Shown in pieces: positions 4,834-11,937 of a stretch of DNA of 14,503 nt. Positions within the stretch are counted from its first letter, which is position 1, and each line of letters opens with the position of its first letter. Location of the stretch: contig CP070839.1 of NCBI GenBank assembly GCA_020341875.1, positions 790,576-805,078 on the forward strand. Direction: 5' to 3'. Position numbers and translations under genes: made by a program. The notes under the pieces were generated by a model. It was not told where the DNA came from. It was given only the letters and a program-made list of their open reading frames with translations, and did not search any database. The stretch comes from Candidatus Zixiibacteriota bacterium (GTDB lineage Bacteria; Zixibacteria; MSB-5A5; SM1-73).

Positions 4834-5815
4834 AGGAATAAATGCCAAGATCGCCGGGACGGGATCGTTCGCCCCATCCAAGGTCTTCACCAACTACGAT
4901 CTGGAGAAGATGGTGGATACGTCGGATGATTGGATCGTCAGCCGGACCGGAATCAGGGAGAGAAGGATAGTGGAAGACGGCACCGTCTCCTCCGATCTGT
5001 CGTTGGAGGCATGCCGGATAGCCCTGGAAGAGGCGGAGCTTGAGCCGGATCAGATCGATCTGATCATCCTGGGCACGGTAACTCCCGACTATCTCCTCCC
5101 GTCCACCGCCTGCATTCTTCAGGATAAGCTGAAAGCCAAGAACGCGGCGGTTATGGATCTGGTGGCGGCCTGCTCAGGATTCGTCTACGGTCTCTCCGTG
5201 GCCACTGCGTTCATCGCTACAGGCCAGCACAAGAACGCTCTGGTGATCGGGGTGGAAACCCTCTCCAAGATAACAGACTGGGACGACCGGAACACCTGCG
5301 TGCTTTTCGGGGATGGAGCCGGAGCGGCAGTGGTGTCAGCCACTACAGAGGAAAAGGGCATTATGGCCACGTCTCTCTCCGGAGACGGGTCTCTGGCCAA
5401 TCTGCTGCATATTCCGGTGGGGGGAGGCAAAGTTCCTCTCACCAAGGAAAACTTCGATCTGCGGCAGCACTACGTAGCCATGCAGGGAAACGAGGTGTTT
5501 AAATCCGCTGTCAGAGCTATGGAAAGCTCGGCCAAGGGCATCATTCAACAGGTGGGGCTCTCCTCCGATGAGATAGACCTTCTGATACCGCATCAGGCCA
5601 ATATCAGAATCATCGAGGCTCTGGCCAAAAGGATGAAGCTTCCCATGGACAAGGTGTACGTTAACATCGACCGGTACGGAAACACCTCTGCTGCCTCGGT
5701 TCCCATTGCCTTGGATGAAGCCAGAAAGACGGGTGTGATCAAGGAGGGATCGAACACGGTATTAGTTGCCTTCGGAGCCGGATTCACCTGGGGATCGGCA
5801 GTGATAAGATGGTGA
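4826..5815 (+). CDS. fabH: Beta-ketoacyl-ACP synthase III
   Basis: FabH condenses an acyl-CoA primer, usually acetyl-CoA, with malonyl-ACP to begin fatty-acid synthesis. The 329-residue protein has the complete thiolase-fold triad: Cys116 in Ala-Ala-Cys-Ser-Gly-Phe, His256 in Ile-Pro-His-Gln-Ala-Asn, and Asn286 in Tyr-Gly-Asn-Thr-Ser-Ala-Ala-Ser. The early Trp-Ile-Val-Ser-Arg-Thr-Gly-Ile motif (about 36-43) and the Phe-Gly-Asp-Gly-Ala-Gly-Ala segment (about 161-167) are also conserved. The ATG lies inside the end of plsX, so translation is probably coupled. Whether it prefers acetyl-CoA or branched primers cannot be read reliably. It is followed by a 119-base gap before fabD that may hold a small ORF. 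Confidence 0.98.
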   Translation: MRKGINAKIAGTGSFAPSKVFTNYDLEKMVDTSDDWIVSRTGIRERRIVEDGTVSSDLSLEACRIALEEAELEPDQIDLIILGTVTPDYLLPSTACILQDKLKAKNAAVMDLVAACSGFVYGLSVATAFIATGQHKNALVIGVETLSKITDWDDRNTCVLFGDGAGAAVVSATTEEKGIMATSLSGDGSLANLLHIPVGGGKVPLTKENFDLRQHYVAMQGNEVFKSAVRAMESSAKGIIQQVGLSSDEIDLLIPHQANIRIIEALAKRMKLPMDKVYVNIDRYGNTSAASVPIALDEARKTGVIKEGSNTVLVAFGAGFTWGSAVIRW

Positions 5816-5922
5816 AGGTGGCGTCTGCGATTCGCATTTTAGATGGAGAGCACCAGTTTGGCACTCGGTTTTTGACGGCCCTGCTGGTATTGGTCTTATG
5901 GAAAGAGCACATCAAACGGTGA
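5812..5922 (+). CDS. Possible 36-residue ORF bridging fabH and fabD
   Basis: A GTG at 5812 overlaps the fabH stop codon (GTGA) and opens a frame of 36 sense codons that ends at a TGA 12 bases before fabD, filling the gap almost exactly. The predicted peptide has a short polar N-terminal half and then Phe-Leu-Thr-Ala-Leu-Leu-Val-Leu-Val-Leu-Trp, followed by a basic end (Lys-Glu-His-Ile-Lys-Arg), resembling a tiny membrane segment. There is no good ribosome binding site beyond possible coupling to fabH, and an open frame of this length arises often by chance. I recognise no family. A weak hairpin (GAG..CCA/TGG..CTC, 5848-5866) before five T residues lies inside it, so the gap may be regulatory instead. 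Confidence 0.2.
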   Translation: MKVASAIRILDGEHQFGTRFLTALLVLVLWKEHIKR

Positions 5923-5934
5923 GGACAGAGCGGT

Positions 5935-6879
5935 ATGCAGAAAATGGCGTTTTTGTTTCCCGGACAGGGAGCGCAGTACGTGGGGATGGCAAAGGAGCTT
6001 CAAGTCTCGCGTCCCCAGGTGAGAGATCTCTACTCGAGAGCAGAAAAGATTCTGGGCTGTGACTTGGCCAAGATCTGCTTCGAAGGACCGCCAGAAGTCC
6101 TGGTTCAAACCCAATACACCCAGCCCGCCATATTCACCCATAGCGTGGCGTTGTGGACCCTGATGAGGGACCTGAAACTGGAGCCGGCATTCACCGCCGG
6201 GCACAGCCTGGGAGAATATTCCGCGCTGGTGGCGGCAGGAGCGCTATCATTCGAAGATGGCCTGGAGGCGGTGAGAAACCGCAGCCTTTTCATGCAGGAT
6301 GCGTGTGAGAAGAGCAACGGGACCATGGCGGCCATAATCGGGCTCACCGAAAAAGAGGTGCTCCCCATCTGCCAGGAAGCCAAAAGCTACGGAATCATTC
6401 AGCCGGCCAATTTCAATTCCGCGGATCAGATAGCCATCTCCGGCGAAAGAAGGGCGGTGGAAAAGGGGGCGGAGTTGGCAAAGGAGAGAGGCGCCAAGAG
6501 AGCGATCCTTCTGGAGGTGGCGGGAGCCTTTCACTCCGAGTTGATGCGCCCGGCCCAGACTCAGTTCAAACAGGTCCTGGACAAACTTGAGGTGAAGAAG
6601 CCCGCCATTCCCGTGGTGGCTAACGTTAACGCCGAGCCGGTGTCCGAGCCCCCGCGAATTAAGGAACTTCTGGCAGACCAGATAACCATGCCGGTCCTGT
6701 GGCATCAGTCCGTGGAACGGATGTACAGGGAGGGCCTTAGGACTTTTGTCGAGATCGGGCCGGGAAGAGTCCTGCAGGGGCTTTTGAAAAGATCGTTCAA
6801 GGACGCGCGAGGTCTTGGAATAGACAAGCTGGCGGATCTGGAGAGATTCGTCGAGATGGTGGAGGTGGGTACCGTCTGA
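5935..6879 (+). CDS. fabD: Malonyl-CoA:ACP transacylase
   Basis: FabD transfers malonate from CoA to ACP, supplying the extender unit. The 314-residue protein starts Met-Gln-Lys-Met-Ala-Phe-Leu-Phe-Pro-Gly-Gln-Gly-Ala-Gln, the family hallmark. The nucleophile Ser91 lies in Gly-His-Ser-Leu-Gly-Glu, the malonate-carboxylate-binding Arg is expected at Arg116, and the catalytic His200 lies in Gly-Ala-Phe-His-Ser; Gln249 is in the position of the conserved oxyanion-side Gln. All key residues are present. GAGGA (5921-5925) lies 9 bases before the ATG. The gene follows fabH after a 119-base gap and precedes fabG by 44 bases, as in many bacteria. Confidence 0.98.
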   Translation: MQKMAFLFPGQGAQYVGMAKELQVSRPQVRDLYSRAEKILGCDLAKICFEGPPEVLVQTQYTQPAIFTHSVALWTLMRDLKLEPAFTAGHSLGEYSALVAAGALSFEDGLEAVRNRSLFMQDACEKSNGTMAAIIGLTEKEVLPICQEAKSYGIIQPANFNSADQIAISGERRAVEKGAELAKERGAKRAILLEVAGAFHSELMRPAQTQFKQVLDKLEVKKPAIPVVANVNAEPVSEPPRIKELLADQITMPVLWHQSVERMYREGLRTFVEIGPGRVLQGLLKRSFKDARGLGIDKLADLERFVEMVEVGTV

Positions 6880-6923
6880 GTTTCCGTTCCCATTTGAATA
6901 AAGAGAAAAGGTCGCCGGAGAAT

Positions 6924-7664
6924 ATGAGCCTGAAGGGCAAAGTAGCTCTGATAACCGGAGGTGCACAGGGCATAGGGCGAGCCATCGGGATGAGACTAGC
7001 CGGGGAAGGGGCCAACGTGGCCGTTGCAGATGTCGACGTCGAGTTGGCGCAACGCGCGGCCATGGAGATGGAAAACCTCAAAGTCAGCGCTGCGGCTTTC
7101 GATGCAGATGTTTCCGATTCATCCCAGGTGGAGGAACTGGTTAATAAAACGGTTGAGAAATTCTCCATGATAGACATCCTGGTGAATAACGCCGGGATAA
7201 CCCGGGACGACCTTTTGATCAGAGCCAGCGAAAAGGATTGGGATCGGGTGATGGCGGTCAACCTGAAAGGTGCCTTCAACCTGACCAGAAGTGTGGCCAG
7301 GTTGATGATCAAGCAACGGTCTGGAAGGATCGTCAACATAACCTCGGTGGTCGGCTTGATGGGAAACGTGGGGCAGGTTTGTTACGCCTCCTCCAAGGCG
7401 GGATTGATCGGCCTGACCAAGTCAACGGCCAAGGAGCTTGCCGCACGGGGGATAACAGCGAACGCGGTGGCCCCCGGATACATCCAGTCGGCCATGACTG
7501 AGGGACTCCCCCAAGCGGCAAAAGACGCCTTTCTCAGCCAGATTCCCTTAAGGAGGGCTGGAACGCCGGAGGATGTGGCCGATCTCGTGGCCTTCTTAGT
7601 CTCGGACCAGGCCGGCTACATCACCGGACAGGTGATTCAAGTGGACGGAGGACTATTGATGTGA
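6924..7664 (+). CDS. fabG: 3-oxoacyl-ACP reductase
   Basis: FabG reduces 3-ketoacyl-ACP with NADPH. This 246-residue short-chain dehydrogenase has the nucleotide-binding Thr-Gly-Gly-X3-Gly-Ile-Gly motif (residues 11-18), Asn-Asn-Ala-Gly (88-91), and the active-site set Asn113, Ser141, Tyr154 and Lys158 in Tyr-Ala-Ser-Ser-Lys. The FabG-type C-terminus Gly-Gln-Val-Ile-Gln-Val-Asp-Gly-Gly is present. The ATG at 6924 gives the usual Met-Ser-Leu-Lys-Gly-Lys-Val-Ala start; an in-frame TTG at 6894 would add ten unconserved residues. GGAG lies close upstream (6917-6920). FabG resembles other SDRs, but its place between fabD and acpP settles the assignment. Confidence 0.97.
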   Translation: MSLKGKVALITGGAQGIGRAIGMRLAGEGANVAVADVDVELAQRAAMEMENLKVSAAAFDADVSDSSQVEELVNKTVEKFSMIDILVNNAGITRDDLLIRASEKDWDRVMAVNLKGAFNLTRSVARLMIKQRSGRIVNITSVVGLMGNVGQVCYASSKAGLIGLTKSTAKELAARGITANAVAPGYIQSAMTEGLPQAAKDAFLSQIPLRRAGTPEDVADLVAFLVSDQAGYITGQVIQVDGGLLM

Positions 7665-7817
7665 GGAACTCCGAAGCAGATTCGCCCTTTCCGCGGGTCT
7701 CCGAACAATGGATGAGAACTCATGCGGCAAGGTGGACTTCGTTCCTGAGTGCAGGGATCGATACCACAGGGGAATGATCGAAGCCAGATTCAAACCAAAT
7801 ATAAGGAGGAGCTGAGC

Positions 7818-8063
7818 ATGTCAGTTGAAGAGAGAGTGAAGAAGATAGTGATCGATCAGTTGGGGGTGGAGGAGGGTCAGGTGACCAAAGAGGCAAAATT
7901 CGTGGAGGATCTCGGAGCAGACTCTCTGGACACGGTTGAATTGGTCATGGCCTTGGAGGAGGAGTTCAAGCTGGAGATTCCGGATGATGAGGCCGAGAAG
8001 ATATCCACGGTGGGGCAGGCCGTTGAATATATAGACACACACCAATCCAAAGAAGAGAGCTAA
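7818..8063 (+). CDS. acpP: Acyl carrier protein
   Basis: An 81-residue acidic helical protein that carries growing acyl chains as thioesters on a 4'-phosphopantetheine arm. The attachment site is Ser36 in Gly-Ala-Asp-Ser-Leu-Asp-Thr-Val-Glu, which is fully conserved. The ATG at 7818 is preceded by AAGGAGGAG (7804-7812), a strong ribosome binding site suited to an abundant protein; an upstream in-frame start at 7749 would add 23 unrelated residues and is rejected. The 153-base gap after fabG is longer than its neighbours and contains a short palindrome, ATGAGAACTCAT (7712-7723). It may allow extra acpP transcription or RNA processing, although no clear promoter is visible. It should serve FabD, FabH, FabG, FabF, PlsX and the LipM-like enzyme here. 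Confidence 0.98.
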   Translation: MSVEERVKKIVIDQLGVEEGQVTKEAKFVEDLGADSLDTVELVMALEEEFKLEIPDDEAEKISTVGQAVEYIDTHQSKEES

Positions 8064-8077
8064 AGACGAGGTTATCC

Positions 8078-9337
8078 ATGAGTCGTCCCGTTGTCCCTTT
8101 AAACCGGGTTGTGGTTACCGGGATGGGAGCGATAACCCCGGTAGGCAACTCGGTGAAGGAATTCTGGAACAATCTAAAGGATGGCGTTTCCGGGATCGGC
8201 CGGGTGACCCGGTTTGACCCCTCCCAGTTCACCAGCCAGATTGTGGGTGAGGTCAAGGGGTTCGATGTCACCAAGTACATGGAGAAAAAAGAGGCCAGGA
8301 GGATGGATTTGGTGCAGCAGTATGCCGTGGTCTCTGCCCAGGAAGCCTTTGACAACTCCGGCCTGAGCTCAGATTCCCTGGAGCCGGAGAGGGCAGGTGT
8401 GGTGGTGGGGAGCGGAATCGGAGGGATAGAGACATTTGAGAAGCAGCATGCCATTCTGTTGAGCCAGGGTCCCGGTCGGGTTAGTCCGTTCTTCATCCCC
8501 ATGATGATCATCGATCTGTGCGCCGGCCTGATCTCCATGCGTTTCAATCTCAAGGGACCCAACTATGCCACCGTCTCTGCCTGCGCCTCCGGTGCTCATG
8601 CCGTCGCCGACGGTTTCAAGATCATTCAGCGAGGAGAGGCCGAGGTGATGATCACCGGGGGAAGTGAAGCCACCATCACCCCCACCGCATTGGCCGGATT
8701 CTGCTCGGCTCGAGCCCTGTCCACTCGCAACGACGAACCCCACAAGGCCTCCCGCCCCTTTGACAAGGAACGGGACGGTTTCGTCATGGGAGAGGGTGCT
8801 GGGATACTGATTTTGGAGAGCCTGGAGCATGCTCAGAGGAGAGGAGCGAAGATTTCAGCCGAGGTGGTGGGTGTGGGCCAAACCGCCGATGCTTACCACA
8901 TCACTGCTCCGGCTCCCGGCGGTGAGGGAGCCATCAGTGCGATGAGATTGGCCCTGCAGGATGCGCGCCTTGGCCCCGACTCGGTGGATTATGTTAACTC
9001 TCACGGAACTTCCACCGAGCTGAATGACGCGAATGAGACCCAGGCCATAAAGGCGGTGTTTGGGGAGAGGGCCAAACAGATTCCGGTAAACTCCACCAAA
9101 TCGATGATCGGCCACCTGCTGGGAGCGGCCGGATCGGTGGAGCTGGTCGCCACCATCAAGTCGGTCGAAGAAGGAATCCTGCATCCGACCGTGAACTACG
9201 AATTTCCCGACCCGGACTGCGACTTGGACTACGTGCCCAACCAGATGCGAAAGGCCGAGGTAGACGTCGCCATCAGCAACTCCTTCGGATTCGGCGGGCA
9301 CAACATCTGCGTAGCAGTCAGGAGGTTTGTTCCTTAG
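8078..9337 (+). CDS. fabF: Beta-ketoacyl-ACP synthase II
   Basis: FabF elongates acyl-ACP by condensing it with malonyl-ACP. The 419-residue thiolase-fold protein has the Cys-His-His active site: Cys169 in Val-Ser-Ala-Cys-Ala-Ser-Gly, His309 in Asn-Ser-His-Gly-Thr-Ser-Thr, and His346 in Gly-His-Leu-Leu-Gly-Ala-Ala-Gly, with supporting Lys341. The Ser-Asn-Ser-Phe-Gly-Phe-Gly-Gly-His-Asn gate near the C-terminus is intact. Length and position after acpP favour FabF over FabB. GAGG lies about 8 bases before the ATG, and the gap from acpP is 14 bases. No fabZ or enoyl reductase follows, so those activities must be encoded elsewhere. Confidence 0.98.
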   Translation: MSRPVVPLNRVVVTGMGAITPVGNSVKEFWNNLKDGVSGIGRVTRFDPSQFTSQIVGEVKGFDVTKYMEKKEARRMDLVQQYAVVSAQEAFDNSGLSSDSLEPERAGVVVGSGIGGIETFEKQHAILLSQGPGRVSPFFIPMMIIDLCAGLISMRFNLKGPNYATVSACASGAHAVADGFKIIQRGEAEVMITGGSEATITPTALAGFCSARALSTRNDEPHKASRPFDKERDGFVMGEGAGILILESLEHAQRRGAKISAEVVGVGQTADAYHITAPAPGGEGAISAMRLALQDARLGPDSVDYVNSHGTSTELNDANETQAIKAVFGERAKQIPVNSTKSMIGHLLGAAGSVELVATIKSVEEGILHPTVNYEFPDPDCDLDYVPNQMRKAEVDVAISNSFGFGGHNICVAVRRFVP

Positions 9338-9624
9338 GATCGGTACCGTCTCCGGCAGGTGAAGCGGAGATGGTGACGGGCCAGGTTCACTTTCGAATTC
9401 GCAGGCGAGAATTTCCCCGGCGCGGGGAGGAGCTCAAAAGAATCCCGTGGTCTTTGGTCTGGACCGGGCTTCCTCTCTTCACCGCAGGTTCACCAGAGGC
9501 GAGAAGACGAATGAGCCGGGACCGGGCATTCCCCTCCCTTGAGGAGACATTCCGGCCCGGTCTGTCTCCTGGCGGTGAGAGATCAATCAGAGCCCGCTTC
9601 GTCTGTGACCAACTGAAGGCCTAA
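9338..9624. other. Spacer between fabF and rnc
   Basis: This 287-base gap has no convincing gene. An open frame from an ATG at 9370 (84 codons) is Arg-rich, resembles nothing I know, has no properly spaced ribosome binding site and runs through repeated DNA. The main structure is a GACCGGGC repeat set (described separately). The stem is not followed by T residues, so it is an RNA-processing or pausing candidate rather than a terminator; rnc is probably co-transcribed. Confidence 0.5.
9461..9562. repeat. GGACCGGGC repeat and inverted repeat
   Basis: GGACCGGGC followed by (A)TTCC occurs at 9461-9473 and 9519-9532 as a direct repeat. GACCGGGC (9520-9527) is matched by GCCCGGTC (9555-9562), an 8-base perfect inverted repeat around a 27-base centre that itself contains CTCC...GGAG. 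The earlier copy at 9462-9469 can pair with the same 3' arm, so two alternative stems are possible. Confidence 0.5.
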
Positions 9625-10464
9625 TTGGCAGGCTTTTCTATTCGATCTCGGTTCTCCAAAATCAGGCAACCACCCATGTGGCTCGGTCTGCACACATTCT
9701 TAAGACGGTTATTCACCCGGAGGGGTAAGTTCCACGGCTACCCGGAACTGGAGAAGAAGTTGGGTTATCGTTTCGTGCGCCGGGAGCTCCTCAGTCGAGC
9801 CTTAACTCACAGATCCTACATTCACACCCCGGAGAATGAGGATCTGCGGGCCAATGAGAGGTTGGAGTTTCTGGGTGATTCGGTTTTGGGAATGGTGACC
9901 AGCAGGTTCCTGTTTGAGCACTTCCCGGATAAAAGCGAAGGCGATCTGACCAAACTCAAGTCCACCCTGGTGAGTGAAGCCAACCTGAGCCGAATCGCCA
10001 AGTCCATCTCCCTGGGTAAGCATCTCAATATCAGTGAGGAAGAGGAGAAATCCGGGGGAAGGGAAAGAAACTCGATCGTCTCGGACGCCTATGAGGCCGT
10101 CATCGGCGCCGTCTTCATAGATGGGGGCCTGGCTCCTGCGGAGAGGATGATCGAAGACCAGATATTAAAAAGATACCTGGAGATAACCACCGACCGGGCC
10201 TTTCACAATTACAAGGGGGAACTTCTGGAGTACATGCAGGCCCTGGGGCTGGGATTGCCCCGATATGATTTGCTGGTGGAGGAGGGACCAGACCATCAGA
10301 AAAGGTTCACCATCGCCGTGTCGGTTAAGGGAAGGCAGTTGGGTAAGGGAATGGGGAACAACAAAAAGGAGGCGGAGCAAGGGGCGGCCAGAATGGCTCT
10401 GGAGAATATCGACTCGATATTCAAGGATCTGAGGCAGGACAGCCAGGACCTTCCCGCAGATTGA
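9625..10464 (+). CDS. rnc: Ribonuclease III
   Basis: RNase III cleaves double-stranded RNA, including rRNA precursors and structured mRNA leaders, as a dimer in the cytoplasm. The catalytic domain (about residues 40-185) holds the signature Asn-Glu-Arg-Leu-Glu-Phe-Leu-Gly-Asp-Ser, with Glu81 and Asp85 as metal ligands, and Ser-Asp-Ala-Tyr-Glu-Ala-Val with Asp154 and Glu157. A double-stranded RNA-binding domain follows (about 196-268), starting Asn-Tyr-Lys-Gly-Glu-Leu. Two starts are possible. The TTG at 9625 has GAAGG at 9615-9619 in good position and gives 279 residues; the ATG at 9676 gives 262 residues with a weaker binding site. I list the longer one without strong conviction. The fabF-rnc order is common across bacteria. 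The stop nearly touches the next gene. Confidence 0.95.
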   Translation: MAGFSIRSRFSKIRQPPMWLGLHTFLRRLFTRRGKFHGYPELEKKLGYRFVRRELLSRALTHRSYIHTPENEDLRANERLEFLGDSVLGMVTSRFLFEHFPDKSEGDLTKLKSTLVSEANLSRIAKSISLGKHLNISEEEEKSGGRERNSIVSDAYEAVIGAVFIDGGLAPAERMIEDQILKRYLEITTDRAFHNYKGELLEYMQALGLGLPRYDLLVEEGPDHQKRFTIAVSVKGRQLGKGMGNNKKEAEQGAARMALENIDSIFKDLRQDSQDLPAD

Positions 10465-10469
10465 TTCAG

Positions 10470-11330
10470 ATGCGAGAGTCGGGCATTTGGCGAATAATCT
10501 CTACCGGCGCAAAAGACGCCTTCTTCAATATGGCTCTGGATGAGGCGTTGCTTCACTCCTGCCAGAACGGATGGTCCCCTCCGGTTCTTCGTCTCTACCT
10601 GTGGAGCCCGCCTGCCGTCTCCCTCGGTTATTCTCAACGCACCAGCAAGACGGTTGATCTTAAGAGGTGCCGAGACCGGGGCATCCAGGTGGTAAGAAGA
10701 ATAACCGGGGGAAGGGCAGTCCTGCACCAGGATGAGATCACCTACAGCGTGTGTGCCTCCACGGACGATTTTCCTCAACTGGGGCACAATACCCTCCAGA
10801 CGTATCAGAAAATAAGCACGGCCCTTCTGGAATCATTGCGGTTCCTGGGGGTCGAGGGCGAATGGGTCAAGCCGCCTTCCAACCATAATCCTTCCTCTCG
10901 CCATCCAGGCCAGTCCAAACCTTGCTTTGCCAGCAGCTCCAGATACGAGATAACGGTGGGAGGCAGGAAGCTGATCGGAAGTGCGCAGAGGCGTTTCTCC
11001 CTCCCGTCCGTCCAGGGCACACGGCGCAGCTTCATCCAGCACGGTTCGATCCTGACCGGAAAGGGAGAGCAGAGCTTAGCTGAACTTCTGCCCGGGGATC
11101 TTGCGGTGGAGAAGATGAGGCGCACCCTGGAGAACAGCGCCACCGACTTAGAACAGATCGTGAAAAGGAGAATTGAACCGAAGGAGATGGCTTCGGCCTT
11201 GAAGATGGGCTTTGCCAAGGTCTTCGCCTCCCGGATGGAGGATTCAGAAGTTTCCTCAGAAGAGCTTGAAGCTGCCTCGACCTTAAAAGAGAAGAAGTAC
11301 CTGCGAGACGAGTGGAATCTGCTGAGATGA
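10470..11330 (+). CDS. LipM-type octanoyltransferase (lipoate-protein ligase family)
   Basis: A 286-residue member of the biotin/lipoate A/B protein ligase family. The N-terminal Asn-Met-Ala-Leu-Asp-Glu-Ala-Leu motif (20-27) and Arg-Arg-Ile-Thr-Gly-Gly-Arg-Ala-Val-Leu-His (76-86) build the acyl-binding pocket. Cys152 in Pro-Cys-Phe lies just before Tyr-Glu-Ile-X3-Gly-Gly-Arg-Lys-Leu-Ile-Gly-Ser-Ala-Gln, where Lys167 is the conserved lysine. A Cys at this place is the catalytic residue of LipM, which moves octanoate from octanoyl-ACP to a lipoyl domain such as GcvH; ATP-dependent LplA enzymes normally lack it. This favours octanoyltransferase over lipoate ligase, and the neighbouring acpP fits. 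LipL-like amidotransfer is a less likely alternative. The ATG at 10470 is preferred to a TTG at 10461 that overlaps the rnc stop. No strong ribosome binding site is visible, so coupling to rnc is likely. A serine-rich insert (about 136-150) looks variable. Confidence 0.85.
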   Translation: MRESGIWRIISTGAKDAFFNMALDEALLHSCQNGWSPPVLRLYLWSPPAVSLGYSQRTSKTVDLKRCRDRGIQVVRRITGGRAVLHQDEITYSVCASTDDFPQLGHNTLQTYQKISTALLESLRFLGVEGEWVKPPSNHNPSSRHPGQSKPCFASSSRYEITVGGRKLIGSAQRRFSLPSVQGTRRSFIQHGSILTGKGEQSLAELLPGDLAVEKMRRTLENSATDLEQIVKRRIEPKEMASALKMGFAKVFASRMEDSEVSSEELEAASTLKEKKYLRDEWNLLR

Positions 11331-11375
11331 AATTCCTCCTCTTTCCGGCCCTTGTCATCCGGTTTCTTTCGAAGA

Positions 11376-11408
11376 TTCTTGCTCTTGCAGCGAGAAATTC
11401 GTCTTTTT
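11376..11408 (+). terminator. Weak candidate terminator of the fab-rnc-lipM operon
   Basis: TTCTTGC (11376-11382) pairs with GCGAGAA (11390-11396), with one G-T pair and a 7-base loop. A run of five T residues follows 7 bases later (11404-11408), farther than usual. It lies 45 bases after the lipM-like stop, the right place for the operon's end, but the form is not canonical. Confidence 0.25.
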
Positions 11409-11763
11409 CTGCGAATCCCGTAATCTGCTCCATTCCAAAACAATAAGAACCAGGCCCAAAATTCTGTCGCAGTTTCTTGCGAGAGCCGGGGGGAGTCGAA
11501 GGACGTGGATTCTCAAAGGCTTCCTCTGCGGGTGCTAACTGCTTGATGGCCTTAATATTATCACGACAGACAAAATCCCTCTGATGCAATGTTTTCGGTA
11601 CGGATTTTGTTAATCGATGTAAGCATCGGTTGGTATTATCTGGTGAAGGCAAGGTTGCTGTTTCATTTTTCGCTGGTGTACACAAAGAGGAATTCCGGTC
11701 AGGCCGCTGGTCGGCAGCGACGAGGAGTTCTGTTTTCTGCGGCCAGCAGAATCCAAACTTCAC

Positions 11764-11815
11764 AGGAGGTGGTTTGAAGCCAAACTTTTTAGAACGCGAA
11801 GAAAAAAACCCTTGA
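11764..11815 (+). other. Orphan perfect Shine-Dalgarno with a 13-codon frame (possible leader peptide)
   Basis: AGGAGGTG (11764-11771) is fully complementary to the anti-Shine-Dalgarno of 16S rRNA. A TTG four bases after AGGAGG opens 13 codons, ending in a TGA (11813-11815) that overlaps the TTGACA promoter box. GTTTG (11772-11776) and CAAAC (11781-11785) form a small hairpin over the start, followed by five T residues. It could be a leader peptide with attenuator, the relic of a lost gene, or chance. Confidence 0.25.
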
Positions 11816-11840
11816 CAATGAGGGCGGAAGTTGCGTTATT
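11812..11840 (+). promoter_or_regulatory. Promoter for the TonB-dependent receptor
   Basis: TTGACA (11812-11817) is followed after 17 bases by GTTATT (11835-11840), preceded by TGC, which fits an extended -10. The hexamer match is only three of six, so recognition would rely on the perfect -35 and the TG motif. Transcription from here would give a leader of about 90 bases before the ATG at 11938. Confidence 0.5.
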
Positions 11841-11937
11841 GACAGGCTGTTAAGGAGTGGAAAAGAGGAAGGCTTTTCTGCTGTTGAGTATTGATCACAA
11901 ACAAACTCAAAGAACGAAGAAAGGAGTGAGTAAAACC

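Larger units (their letters stand above)
11331..11937. other. Non-coding region between the lipM-like gene and the TonB receptor
   Basis: No gene is credible in these 607 bases. Long minus-strand frames (to 243 codons) overlap the end of the lipM-like gene as shadows and have no recognisable product. Visible items: a possible terminator (11376-11408); a hairpin AATCGATG/CATCGGTT at 11612-11631, with one G-T pair; an isolated perfect Shine-Dalgarno sequence with a 13-codon frame (11764-11815); and a promoter (11812-11840). The last 97 bases form an A/G-rich leader for the TonB receptor. Confidence 0.55.

Noticed and set aside
9370..9624. 84-codon plus-strand frame between fabF and rnc
   Set aside because: Arg-rich product, no properly spaced ribosome binding site, and the frame crosses the GACCGGGC repeats; no family resemblance.
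11612..11631. AATCGATG/CATCGGTT hairpin as a riboswitch or regulator site
   Set aside because: A single short hairpin without any conserved riboswitch core around it; nothing further supports a named element.
11032..11763. 243-codon minus-strand frame overlapping the lipM-like gene and the spacer after it
   Set aside because: Half of it is the complement of a well-conserved gene, and the rest has no recognisable sequence or start signals.
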